In this document: positions 37,800 through 45,561 of the stretch, piece by piece
How the letters are laid out: every line of letters starts with the position of its first letter
Numbering within the stretch: the stretch's first letter is position 1
Translations under genes and position numbers: made by a program
The notes under the pieces: model-generated
The model's database searches: none
Told to the model about the DNA's origin: nothing
Seen by the model: only the letters and a program-made list of their open reading frames with translations
Assembly (NCBI RefSeq): GCF_016925615.1
Contig: NZ_CP070499.1
Span: forward strand, 4,526,001 to 4,590,000
Direction of reading: 5' to 3'
Source: Natronosporangium hydrolyticum
GTDB lineage: Bacteria; Actinomycetota; Actinomycetes; Mycobacteriales; Micromonosporaceae
DNA length: 64,000 nucleotides

Positions 37800-39263
37800 T
37801 CAGTAGCGGTAGTGATCCGACTTGTAGGGGCCCTCCACCGGCACCCCGAGGTAGTCGGCCTGCTCCTTGCTGAGCTGGGTCAGCTTGACCCCCAACGCAT
37901 CCAGGTGCAGCCGGGCAACCTTCTCGTCAAGGTGCTTCGGGATCACGTGTACGCCGATCGGGTACTCGTCGGTCTTGCTGAAGAGTTCAATCTGCGCGAT
38001 CACCTGGTTAGTGAAGGAGTTGGACATAACGAAACTTGGATGACCGGTGGCGTTACCCAGATTGAGGAGCCGCCCCTCCGAAAGAACGATGATGGAGTGG
38101 CCATCCGGGAAGGCAAATTCGTCCACCTGCGGCTTGATGTTGACCCGTCGAATGCCGTCGGTCTTCTCCAGGCCGGCCATATCGATCTCATTGTCGAAGT
38201 GACCGATGTTGCCCACGATCGCCTGGTGCTTCATCGCCGCCATGTGCTCAGCGGTGATGACGTCCTTGCAACCGGTCGTGGTGATGAAGATGTCGGCGGT
38301 CGCCACCACGTCTTCCAGGGTGGTGACCTGGTAACCGTCCATCGCCGCCTGCAACGCACAGATCGGGTCGACCTCGGTGACGATCACCCGGGCGCCCTGG
38401 CCCCGCAGCGAGTCCGCCGAGCCCTTGCCGACGTCGCCGTAGCCGCAGATGACCGCGACCTTGCCGCCGATCAGCACATCGGTGGCGCGGTTGATCCCGT
38501 CCACCAGTGAGTGCCGGCAGCCGTACTTGTTGTCGAACTTCGACTTGGTCACCGCATCGTTGACGTTGATCGCCGGGAAGAGCAGCTTGCCCTCCCGGTG
38601 CATCTCGTACAGCCGGTGCACACCGGTGGTGGTCTCCTCCGAGACCCCCTTGATCCCCGCGGCGATCGTCGTCCACCGCTGGTTGTCCTCGGCGAGCGAG
38701 CGGTGCAGGAGCTTGAGTACGACCGCGAACTCCTCGGAGTCGGCGGTCTCCACCGGCGGCACGGCCCCGGCCTTCTCGAACTCCGCGCCCTTGTGCACGA
38801 GCAGGGTGGCGTCGCCACCATCGTCGAGGATCATGTTCGGCCCCGACCCACCCGGCCAGGCGAGCACCTGCTCAGTGCACCACCAGTACTCCTCGAGCGT
38901 CTCGCCCTTCCAGGCGTAGACCGGCACACCGGAGGGCGCCTCCGGGGTGCCGTGCGGACCCACCACCACTGCGGCGGCGGCGTGGTCCTGGGTGGAGAAG
39001 ATGTTGCAGGACGCCCAGCGCACCTCGGCGCCGAGCGCGACCAGGGTCTCGATCAGGACCGCGGTCTGCACGGTCATGTGCAGCGACCCGGTGATCCGGG
39101 CACCGCGCAGCGGCTGCTGCTTGGCGTACTCAGCCCGGACCGCCATCAGGCCAGGCATCTCGTGCTCGGCGAGCTGGATCTCCTTGCGCCCGAACCCGGC
39201 GAGCGAGAGGTCGGCGACCTTATAGTCGTGCTCCTGAAGGGTGCGCGGTGGGGCGCTGCTCAT
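37800..39263 (-). CDS. sahH: Adenosylhomocysteinase
   Basis: The 487-residue enzyme hydrolyses S-adenosylhomocysteine to adenosine and homocysteine and relieves product inhibition of methyltransferases. Signatures include [20 protein letters not shown], the NAD-binding [20 protein letters not shown] and NNKYGCRHS-type substrate residues (seen as [14 protein letters not shown]). The C terminus ends in the usual K-S-D-H-Y-R-Y. The ATG at 39263 follows TTGGAG at a good distance; a TTG five codons earlier is also open. It corresponds to Rv3248c. Confidence 0.97.
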   Translation of the reverse strand: MSSAPPRTLQEHDYKVADLSLAGFGRKEIQLAEHEMPGLMAVRAEYAKQQPLRGARITGSLHMTVQTAVLIETLVALGAEVRWASCNIFSTQDHAAAAVVVGPHGTPEAPSGVPVYAWKGETLEEYWWCTEQVLAWPGGSGPNMILDDGGDATLLVHKGAEFEKAGAVPPVETADSEEFAVVLKLLHRSLAEDNQRWTTIAAGIKGVSEETTTGVHRLYEMHREGKLLFPAINVNDAVTKSKFDNKYGCRHSLVDGINRATDVLIGGKVAVICGYGDVGKGSADSLRGQGARVIVTEVDPICALQAAMDGYQVTTLEDVVATADIFITTTGCKDVITAEHMAAMKHQAIVGNIGHFDNEIDMAGLEKTDGIRRVNIKPQVDEFAFPDGHSIIVLSEGRLLNLGNATGHPSFVMSNSFTNQVIAQIELFSKTDEYPIGVHVIPKHLDEKVARLHLDALGVKLTQLSKEQADYLGVPVEGPYKSDHYRY

Positions 39264-39711
39264 AATGATGATCTCCAATCAGATCGCTTGCAGACGTATC
39301 CACCATAACGAAGCACGCTCCGGGATCAAGCCCTCACCTACCGCAACGGCGATGGCACGCGCCGTGGCATATAGCACGCAAGGTGGGCATTCTTACCAGG
39401 AGCACAGATACGTACGGGGCGGGTGACCTCCCGGCCATCCGCCCCGTACTCCCCCCGGTTTGGTTCCCCCGCGCGTAGCTCTGACGTTCGTCGAGTAACG
39501 CTGCGTGACTACAAAGCTACACCGCGACGCCGCGATGTCAAGGGATTTCCCCGGAAGTCAGGCCAAGAAAATCGCAGGTCGCAGCGGTGTCGATACGGAA
39601 TGTAACGGGCGGGGCGTGAGTCCGATTTTCCGGCCTACAACGGCGGCAACACCAGCCGTCGCGGCAAGAATACGAGAAGTAATCACTAGGGAATCCAGCG
39701 CCCCCGCCGAC
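39264..39711 (-). promoter_or_regulatory. Long upstream region of sahH with structured element
   Basis: The 448-bp gap between sahH and manA (both minus strand) contains no convincing gene. It includes a perfect 11-bp inverted repeat with a 16-base loop (GTACGGGGCGG at 39412-39422, CCGCCCCGTAC at 39439-39449). Next to it, on the sahH strand, is GGGGGAACCAAACC, followed upstream by CGTCAGAGCTACGCG. GGGGAACC is a hallmark of c-di-AMP (ydaO-type) riboswitches, but the other conserved blocks are not found. I therefore call only a structured leader or promoter region. Confidence 0.35.
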
Positions 39712-40896
39712 CTACCCCACCGAGGCATCCCCGACCGACGCGACGAAGACCTCCCCCTCGCCAGCGAGCTGCAGCAGCCCTCCGGCCGCCGCCAGCTCGG
39801 CCGATCCGAAGGCCACCTCACCCGCCCGCAGCGTCACCGGCGCCTCGCCATCGGCCACCCGGACCTCACCGGCGAGACACAGCACGCTCCGCGGCCCGGG
39901 CAACGTCAGCTCCGCCTGCCCCACCCCCGCCGACAGCCGAACCCGGTGCAGCGCGAACTCGGCCACCGGCACCGGCCAGGTCACCACCCCGGCCGCCACC
40001 GGCACCGGGGTCAACACCGGATCCGGCAGCGGCTCGAACCGGAGCACCCGGAGCAACTCCGGCACGTCCACGTATTTGGTGGTCAATCCCCCCCGGAGCA
40101 CGTTGTCGCTCGCGGCCATGATCTCCACCCCGGTGCCGGCTAGGTAGGCGTGCAGGTTGCCGGCCGGCATGAAGATCGCCTCTCCCGGAGCCAGCGTCAC
40201 CTCGTTGAGCAGCAACGCCACCACCACCCCGAGATCCCCCGGGTAAGCCCGCGTGAGCTCCGCCACCAGCGGCCACCGAGCCGACCCGGCCGCCGCCACT
40301 GCGGCCACCAACTTCGCCGGCTCGGGCGCCGCCAGCACCGCCGCGACCGCGCTGGCCAGGTCGCTGGCCCGCAACGCCATTGCCACCGGGGCCAACTCCG
40401 GCACCGCCAACTCCGCCAACAGCTCAGCTGAGATCGCCGGCTCCCGGAACCCGCACAACGCCCGAAAATCGCTCACCGCCACCAACAGCTCCGGCTTGTG
40501 GTACGGATCGACGTAGCGACGGTGCCGAGCGTCCCGTGGCACCCCGGCCGCCTCTTCGGCGGCGTACCCGGCAGCGGCCTGCGCCTCATCCGGGTGCGCC
40601 TGCAGCGAGAGCGGAGCCGCCGCAGCGAGCAGCTTCAGCAGGTACGGCAGGCGGGCCCCGAACCGGGCCACCACCGGCCCGGTGAGCACCCGCTCCGGGG
40701 CCGCCTCGATCGCCGCGGTCAGCGGTCGACCGGCCGCCGAATCATCGGCGACCAACCGGGACGGGCCGGCCGGATGGGCACCGATCCACAGCTCCGCCTC
40801 CGGCCCGGCGCTCGGCACCGGCCGCCCCTGGATCTGCGCGATCGCCGTCCGCGAACCCCACGCATAATCCCGGATCGGGTTCTCCAGCCGTCGCAT
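39712..40896 (-). CDS. manA: Mannose-6-phosphate isomerase, class I
   Basis: The 394-residue zinc enzyme interconverts fructose 6-phosphate and mannose 6-phosphate. It opens with NPIRDYAWGSRTAIAQIQG and has the zinc-binding QAHPDEAQAA and the DPYHKPELLVAV motif, then the C-terminal cupin half (MPAGNLHAYLAGTGVEIMA). It provides the entry to GDP-mannose made with the manB and manC products encoded nearby. It sits 35 bp after the SIS isomerase gene in the manB-trm112-SIS-manA run, equivalent to Rv3257c-Rv3255c. Confidence 0.95.
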   Translation of the reverse strand: MRRLENPIRDYAWGSRTAIAQIQGRPVPSAGPEAELWIGAHPAGPSRLVADDSAAGRPLTAAIEAAPERVLTGPVVARFGARLPYLLKLLAAAAPLSLQAHPDEAQAAAGYAAEEAAGVPRDARHRRYVDPYHKPELLVAVSDFRALCGFREPAISAELLAELAVPELAPVAMALRASDLASAVAAVLAAPEPAKLVAAVAAAGSARWPLVAELTRAYPGDLGVVVALLLNEVTLAPGEAIFMPAGNLHAYLAGTGVEIMAASDNVLRGGLTTKYVDVPELLRVLRFEPLPDPVLTPVPVAAGVVTWPVPVAEFALHRVRLSAGVGQAELTLPGPRSVLCLAGEVRVADGEAPVTLRAGEVAFGSAELAAAGGLLQLAGEGEVFVASVGDASVG

Positions 40897-40931
40897 TGTC
40901 CTCCCTCACTCCGCCTCCCCGGCCCGGCGAG

Positions 40932-42128
40932 TCATGGACGAAGCGCGGTCTTCAACTCACTCACCGCCGGCACCGCCATCGGGTCGAGCCCGTGCGCGAG
41001 CGACAGGTAGATCGAGGCGAAGTCGGGCACCGCGGTCAGCGAGGCGAGTCGCTCCAGCGCACAGCCGCCCTCCGCAGTGAGCACAGTGCATCGGACGCCG
41101 CGCCGGTGGGCCATCGCGATCACCGTCTCGGCGCGCTGCTCGGCCACCGCATAGGGCTCGCCGGCGGCGTCGTCCTCGTCACCGAGGCCACCGTCCCGCA
41201 GCACCACCAGGTGCAGTCTGGTCAGGTCGCTCACCGGCTGCGGGTCGGCGAAGATGTCCCGGTCCTGCTCAGCCAGCCCGCCGAACACCCCGTCCAGCAG
41301 GCCCACCCGCCCCCGACCGACCTCGCCCAACCCACCGGTGACCGCCGGGTAGCGGGCGTTGCTGGAGAGCATGTCGGCGAACCTGCCGGCGGCCACGGTC
41401 GCCAGCGGCGCCGATCCCCACAGCACCGGGACCGAGCCGGCGAGATTGAGCGCCAGCTCCTTGGCCGGGTTGACGAACGAATCCGCGGACTCGCGACACG
41501 CCTCGGCCTCCGTGTCGAGCCGGGTCGCGGTCTCCACCAGGTCGGCCTCGGTGACTCTGACCAGGCCGATCGCCCGGCCGGCCAACAGCACCGGCACGGT
41601 CAACCCCCACAGGCTGGCCCGGGCCGGCGCCCGCCGCGGGACCGCCACGAAAGGCGCCCGGGCGGTCTCGGCGACGGACTGCAACGGGCTTTCCGGCGCA
41701 CCGACGGCGACCAGCCTGGCCCCCCGGCGGGCGGCCGCCTCAGCGGCGGCGAGCGCCTCCGGGCTGCGGCCGCTCGCGGAGACGGCGATAACCACATCGG
41801 CGGCGCCCACCCAGCCGGGCACCCCGGCGATCCGATGCGGCACCACCGGCACCGGGCAGTGCGGCCCGGCGACGGTCGCCAGGATGTCGCCGGTCCGCGC
41901 GGCCGTACCGACGCCGGCCACCACCACCGCCCGCGGGCGGCCGTCCACGCCGAGCTCGGTCAGATCGACCTCGGCGACCAGCTGCATCGCCTCCCGGATC
42001 TGCGGGCCGGCGGCGGCGGTGGCCCGGAGCATGCCGCCCCGATCGTTCGCGGCCAGCGCCGCCGGGTCGTCGAGTAACGCTTCGTCGGCCTGCCGGTTTC
42101 CCCGCAGCCCCTCAGTGCCGTCGATCAC
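40932..42128 (-). CDS. SIS-domain protein (bifunctional phosphoglucose/phosphomannose isomerase-like)
   Basis: The 398-residue protein contains a double SIS sugar-phosphate-binding fold: AVVVAGVGTAARTGDILATV, VVIAVSASGRSPEALAAAE and the second half around VPVLWGSAPLATVAAGRFAD. It equals the Rv3256c position between manA and manB in mycobacteria. A role in mannose or glucose 6-phosphate isomerisation is inferred from this context. The Trm112-like gene stop overlaps its start by 4 bp. Confidence 0.88.
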   Translation of the reverse strand: MIDGTEGLRGNRQADEALLDDPAALAANDRGGMLRATAAAGPQIREAMQLVAEVDLTELGVDGRPRAVVVAGVGTAARTGDILATVAGPHCPVPVVPHRIAGVPGWVGAADVVIAVSASGRSPEALAAAEAAARRGARLVAVGAPESPLQSVAETARAPFVAVPRRAPARASLWGLTVPVLLAGRAIGLVRVTEADLVETATRLDTEAEACRESADSFVNPAKELALNLAGSVPVLWGSAPLATVAAGRFADMLSSNARYPAVTGGLGEVGRGRVGLLDGVFGGLAEQDRDIFADPQPVSDLTRLHLVVLRDGGLGDEDDAAGEPYAVAEQRAETVIAMAHRRGVRCTVLTAEGGCALERLASLTAVPDFASIYLSLAHGLDPMAVPAVSELKTALRP

Positions 42129-42313
42129 GACTGGTCCGCTCCGGCCTCACCTGGGGTCTCCGCCTCGTCGAGCAGGAGCACCGGAATACCGTCCCGGATC
42201 GGGAAGATCCGACCGCACTCGGTGCAGGTGAGCGACTGCCCCGCCGGGTCATGCCGCAACGGTGCGTGGTGCGCGTCGGGACAGGCCAGGATCTCCAACA
42301 GCTGCGCGTCCAT
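42125..42313 (-). CDS. Trm112 family zinc-ribbon protein
   Basis: The 62-residue protein begins MDAQLLEILACPDAHHAPL and has TCTECGRIFPIRDGIPVLLLDEA. This is the Trm112/YcaR pattern: a Cys-Pro loop and a CxxC knuckle followed by the RDGIPVLL strand. Trm112 proteins activate methyltransferases; bacterial homologues in this position are uncharacterised. The ATG at 42313 matches the family start, with a GTG three codons upstream also possible. It is sandwiched in the GDP-mannose gene run with overlaps or short gaps of about 10 bp. Confidence 0.85.
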   Translation of the reverse strand: MDAQLLEILACPDAHHAPLRHDPAGQSLTCTECGRIFPIRDGIPVLLLDEAETPGEAGADQS

Positions 42314-42323
42314 GCTCGCCACC

Positions 42324-43727
42324 CTAACTCTGCCGGACCAGCGCGAGCACCTCGTCGCGCAGCTCGGTCATCCGCTGCTCGGTCGGCGCCTCCACGTTCA
42401 ACCGCAGCAGCGGCTCGGTGTTGGAGGCGCGCAGATTGAACCATGCGCCGTCGTCGAAACGGACGGTCAGGCCGTCGAGCTCGTCCGAGTCGTGCGCGGC
42501 GAAGGCGGCGGCGACCCGGGCGGCCGATGCGGACTGATCGGTCACGGTGGAGTTGATCTCGCCCGAGGCAACATATCGCTGGAACTGCGCCACCAACTCG
42601 GAGAGCGGCCGCGGCTGCTCGCCGAGCGCGGCGAGGACATGCATAGCGGCGAGCATGCCGGTGTCGGCGCCCCAGAAGTCGCGGAAGTAGTAGTGCGCCG
42701 AGTGCTCGCCACCGAAGACCGCACCGGTAGCGGCCATCTCAGCCTTGATGAACGAGTGCCCCACCCGGGAGCGCACCGGTGTCCCGCCGTGTTCGGTGAC
42801 GATCTCCGGCACCGCCGACGAGGTGATCAGGTTGTGGATGATCGACGAACCCGGATGCTTCGCCAACTCCCGGGTCGCCACCAGCGCGGTGATCGTCGAT
42901 GGCGGGACCGGCTCCCCCCGCTCGTCGACCACGAAACAGCGGTCGGCGTCGCCGTCGAAGGCCAGCCCCAGATCGGCGCCGTGCTCCCGCACCGCCCGCT
43001 GCAGATCGACGAGGTTCGCCGGGTCGAGCGGATTCGCCTCATGGTTAGGGAAACTGCCGTCAAGTTCGAAGTAGAGAGGGCGGAGGGTCAGCGGCAGCGG
43101 CTCCAACGCGGCATCCCCCAGCACCGCCGGGACCGTGTGCCCGGCCATCCCGTTGCCCGCGTCCACCACCACCGTCAACGGGCGCAGCTGCCGAAGATCC
43201 ACAAGTGAGCGCAGGTGGGCGGCGTACTCGGTGAGGATGTCCCGGCGGGCGATACCGTGCTCGGTACCGGCCGGGGTCGGCGCGGAGATCGCGCCGGTGA
43301 GCAGCTCCTCGGCGAGGGCGCGGATCCGCGCCAGCCCGCTCTCCTGGCCGATCGGCTTGGCCCCGGCCCGACACAGCTTGATGCCGTTGTACTGGGCCGG
43401 GTTGTGGCTGGCGGTGAACATCGCACCGGGTAGCTCCAGGCTGCCGGAGGCGTAGTAGAGCAGGTCGGTGGAGCCCAGCCCGGCGTCAACCACGCCGGCC
43501 CCGGCGGCGCGAGCCCCGTCGGCGAAGGCGGCGGCCAGACCCGGCGACGACTCCCGCATGTCGTAGGCGAGCACAATGGTGCCCGCCTGATCGCCGGCCT
43601 CCCGGAGAAACTGGACGAACGCGGTGCCCAGCGCGCGGGTCACCGACTCGTCCAGCTGCTCGGGAACGACGCCACGAATGTCGTAGGCCTTGACGATGGT
43701 GCCCAGATCGGTACCCAGCTCGGTCAC
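42324..43727 (-). CDS. manB: Phosphomannomutase/phosphoglucomutase
   Basis: The 467-residue alpha-D-phosphohexomutase has the phosphoserine loop FTASHNPAQYNGIKL, the metal-binding AFDGDADRCFVVDE and the sugar-specificity GEHSAHYYFRD loop, in order. It converts mannose 6-phosphate to mannose 1-phosphate for GDP-mannose. The position equals Rv3257c (pmmA). It is followed by trm112, SIS and manA genes on the same strand. Confidence 0.95.
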   Translation of the reverse strand: MTELGTDLGTIVKAYDIRGVVPEQLDESVTRALGTAFVQFLREAGDQAGTIVLAYDMRESSPGLAAAFADGARAAGAGVVDAGLGSTDLLYYASGSLELPGAMFTASHNPAQYNGIKLCRAGAKPIGQESGLARIRALAEELLTGAISAPTPAGTEHGIARRDILTEYAAHLRSLVDLRQLRPLTVVVDAGNGMAGHTVPAVLGDAALEPLPLTLRPLYFELDGSFPNHEANPLDPANLVDLQRAVREHGADLGLAFDGDADRCFVVDERGEPVPPSTITALVATRELAKHPGSSIIHNLITSSAVPEIVTEHGGTPVRSRVGHSFIKAEMAATGAVFGGEHSAHYYFRDFWGADTGMLAAMHVLAALGEQPRPLSELVAQFQRYVASGEINSTVTDQSASAARVAAAFAAHDSDELDGLTVRFDDGAWFNLRASNTEPLLRLNVEAPTEQRMTELRDEVLALVRQS

Positions 43728-43767
43728 GGTCAGAGCCTACCCCCCGGCTAGACGGAGATCGGACAGG

Positions 43768-44202
43768 TCACGGTGGTGGGATCAGTCGCAGATGACCCCG
43801 TCGATCACGCGGTCGCGGGGGCTCCCCCGGCCGCTGGTCGGGCGGCCGGGCGCCGGTACCCCAGACCGCCTCGGCGAGCGCGGCGAGGTCGTCCGGCCGG
43901 GGCGGCGGGGTGACCAGTTCGCCGTCGTGGCGCACCAGCTCCCACCCGCGCGGGGCGGTCAGGCTGCGCGCGTGAGCCCCACACAGGTCGTAGGTGTGCG
44001 GCTCGGCGTTGACCGCCAGCGGGCCCACCACCGCGGTGGAGGCGGCGTAGATGTAGGTGAGCGTGGCCAGCGCCGGCTGTTGGCAACCGTTTCGGGTGCA
44101 GCGCCGCTCCTCGGGCGTACGCGTGGCGCCCGGGACCGGGTCCGGGTGCTCCGGTAGCGGACCCGGGTCACTGTGGTCACCGCCCAGGGTTGGTGTGTTC
44201 AC
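43768..44202 (-). CDS. DUF3499 family protein
   Basis: The 144-residue protein has a disordered Pro-rich start. A compact domain follows with RRCTRNGCQQPALATLTYIY, DLCGAHARSLTAPRGWELVR and a Pro/Arg-rich tail. The paired cysteines suggest a zinc-binding ribbon, as in the actinobacterial DUF3499 family (Rv3258c position). Function is unknown. The start GTG overlaps the stop of a small upstream reading frame (GTGA), which suggests coupled translation. Confidence 0.88.
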   Translation of the reverse strand: MNTPTLGGDHSDPGPLPEHPDPVPGATRTPEERRCTRNGCQQPALATLTYIYAASTAVVGPLAVNAEPHTYDLCGAHARSLTAPRGWELVRHDGELVTPPPRPDDLAALAEAVWGTGARPPDQRPGEPPRPRDRRGHLRLIPPP

Positions 44203-44375
44203 GGCGCTGACCTCATGGACTCACCAACCTCGGGCACCTCACGGAACTCACCGACCTCACGGCCGAACGGTACCGCTTCTACGCCGGTGGCGCGACCGGC
44301 TAACCATGCGACACGCCGGCCCGCCTCGTCGCCCATCCGGCGCAGGGCTTCCTGGACCGGGGTAATCTTCGCCAA
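44199..44375 (-). CDS. Small protein (58 aa) translationally coupled to the DUF3499 gene
   Basis: An open frame of 58 codons starts at TTG (44375) and reads AKITPVQEALRRMGDEAGRR, then VAWLAGRATGVEAVPFGREV, and ends SMRSAP. AAAGG lies a few bases before the TTG. Its TGA overlaps the GTG of the DUF3499 gene as GTGA, the same coupling arrangement used by real gene pairs elsewhere in this window. The third codon position is about three-quarters G or C, as in coding sequence. An in-frame stop lies immediately upstream of the TTG, so the start is TTG or a later ATG at codon 14. I recognise no family. Confidence 0.5.
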   Translation of the reverse strand: MAKITPVQEALRRMGDEAGRRVAWLAGRATGVEAVPFGREVGEFREVPEVGESMRSAP

Positions 44376-44472
44376 TCACACCTTTCGCTCGGCTCGGTCG
44401 TCGGCGACGCGCCCGCCACAGTCAGCCCGATGATCGGGAAGTCGGTCGCCCCTCGGGGCTACGCTGGGCCGC

Positions 44473-44946
44473 GTGACGGTGTTGCACGAGGACCAGCCAG
44501 GCAGCCGGCGCCCGACGCAGCCCCGGCCCCAGCCCAGCGCCCGGGACCGGCGCGGTCGCGGCCTCCGCGGGCGCCTGGTGCCGGCGACGGTGCCGGCGGC
44601 CCGCACTAAGGCGGAGATCTTCGACGACCTGGTGCTCGACACGGTGGAGCGGCTGGAACGCTCCCACGCCAGCGAGCTGGCCGGGGTCGAGTTCGCAGTC
44701 GAAGACGTGCCCGGCGACCTCGAAGGGTACGAGTCGGACGTGTTGGAGGACCGGCAGGTGCCGCTCGCGCGGCTGGTGCCCGGTCGCCCCGGCCGGCAGG
44801 GTGTGCCACCGCGGATCGTGCTCTACCGGCGCCCGCTGGAGCTGCGCTCCGGCGACCGGGACGGGCTCGCCGATCTCGTCCACGACGTGTTGGTCGAACA
44901 GGTCGCGAACCTGCTCGGCATCGACCCCGATGACTTGGCCGGCTGA
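44473..44946 (+). CDS. Zincin-like metallopeptidase family protein (active-site motif degenerate)
   Basis: The 157-residue protein has a basic, Arg/Pro-rich N terminus. The domain that follows (EIFDDLVLDTVERL, VEFAVEDVP, IVLYRRPLELR) is that of the minimal zincin family (PF06262-type; Rv3259 position). The zinc helix that is HExxH in active members reads HDVLVEQVANLLG here, so the catalytic glutamate and second histidine are missing. A structural or binding role is more likely than proteolysis. The start is GTG; the gene is divergent from the DUF3499 operon and convergent with whiB2. Confidence 0.85.
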   Translation: MTVLHEDQPGSRRPTQPRPQPSARDRRGRGLRGRLVPATVPAARTKAEIFDDLVLDTVERLERSHASELAGVEFAVEDVPGDLEGYESDVLEDRQVPLARLVPGRPGRQGVPPRIVLYRRPLELRSGDRDGLADLVHDVLVEQVANLLGIDPDDLAG

Positions 44947-44975
44947 CCCCGCCCCCACCCCGCCGGCGCCACCGG

Positions 44976-45239
44976 CTAGACCGCCACCCGCCGCTTGAGC
45001 CGCCGCCGTTCCCGCTCCGATAGACCCCCCCAGATCCCGAACCGCTCGTCGTGGCCCAGCGCGTACTCCAGGCACTCCGCCTTGACCTCGCACCGGCTGC
45101 AGATCCGCTTGGCTTCCCGGGTGGACCCCCCCTTCTCCGGGAAGAACGCCTCCGGATCCGTCTGTGAACACAGCGCCCGCTCTTGCCACTCCGGCGCGTT
45201 GCCCAAAAGATCGATCACCGCCGTACGGTCGTCCTCCAT
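44976..45239 (-). CDS. WhiB family iron-sulfur transcription factor (WhiB2/WhmD-like)
   Basis: The 87-residue protein has the four cluster cysteines (RALCSQTD; KRICSRCEVKAECLEYAL, with the C-x2-C-x5-C spacing), the GIWGG turn and a basic C-terminal DNA-binding tail (SERERRRLKRRVAV). WhiB-type proteins bind sigma factor and regulate transcription. The position next to the metallopeptidase-like gene and F420 genes matches WhiB2 (Rv3260c), required for septation in mycobacteria. It is transcribed from its own promoter region at 45240-45561. Confidence 0.95.
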   Translation of the reverse strand: MEDDRTAVIDLLGNAPEWQERALCSQTDPEAFFPEKGGSTREAKRICSRCEVKAECLEYALGHDERFGIWGGLSERERRRLKRRVAV

Positions 45240-45365
45240 CAGCTGCCTCCTTCTTTCGCGCCCGCGCTGGTTACGGCGCCGGCGCTACCCCCCACGCGGA
45301 AGGCGTGGCTGTTCGTACCCGAATTGGGCGGCGCAACCCGTCCATTCGAGAACTACCCCAGTGAA

Positions 45366-45395
45366 ATTACACGCGTGTCACACGTGCGTCGTCAA
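45366..45395 (-). promoter_or_regulatory. Promoter candidate for whiB2 with overlapping palindrome
   Basis: On the minus strand, TTGACG (45390-45395) and TGTAAT (45366-45371) are separated by 18 bases, close to the housekeeping consensus and 127 bp upstream of the whiB2 start. The spacer and -10 overlap ACACGCGTGT, a perfect 10-bp palindrome (45369-45378), followed by CACACGTG, so a repressor or activator site may overlap the promoter. The rest of the 322-bp gap (45240-45561) shows nothing else I can assign. Confidence 0.5.
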
Positions 45396-45561
45396 GCGAA
45401 ACCTGGTAAGTAGGGCCGCCCGGGTGAGCCACCCTCGCCGGCTCCGCCATCGGCCGACCGACACCGCCGTAACGGCGCCTGCAACCTGCCCTACCGAGCC
45501 AGCCCCCGTACGGGTAACGGCCTATCGGCGCGTCGCCTCGAGAAAGTCCGCAGCGGCCGGC

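Noticed and set aside
39400-39530. Full c-di-AMP riboswitch upstream of sahH
   Set aside because: Only the GGGGAACC block is convincing. The GGGUGAA and downstream GUCAGCUAACC-type blocks are missing, and sahH is not a usual target. Kept only as a structured-leader finding.
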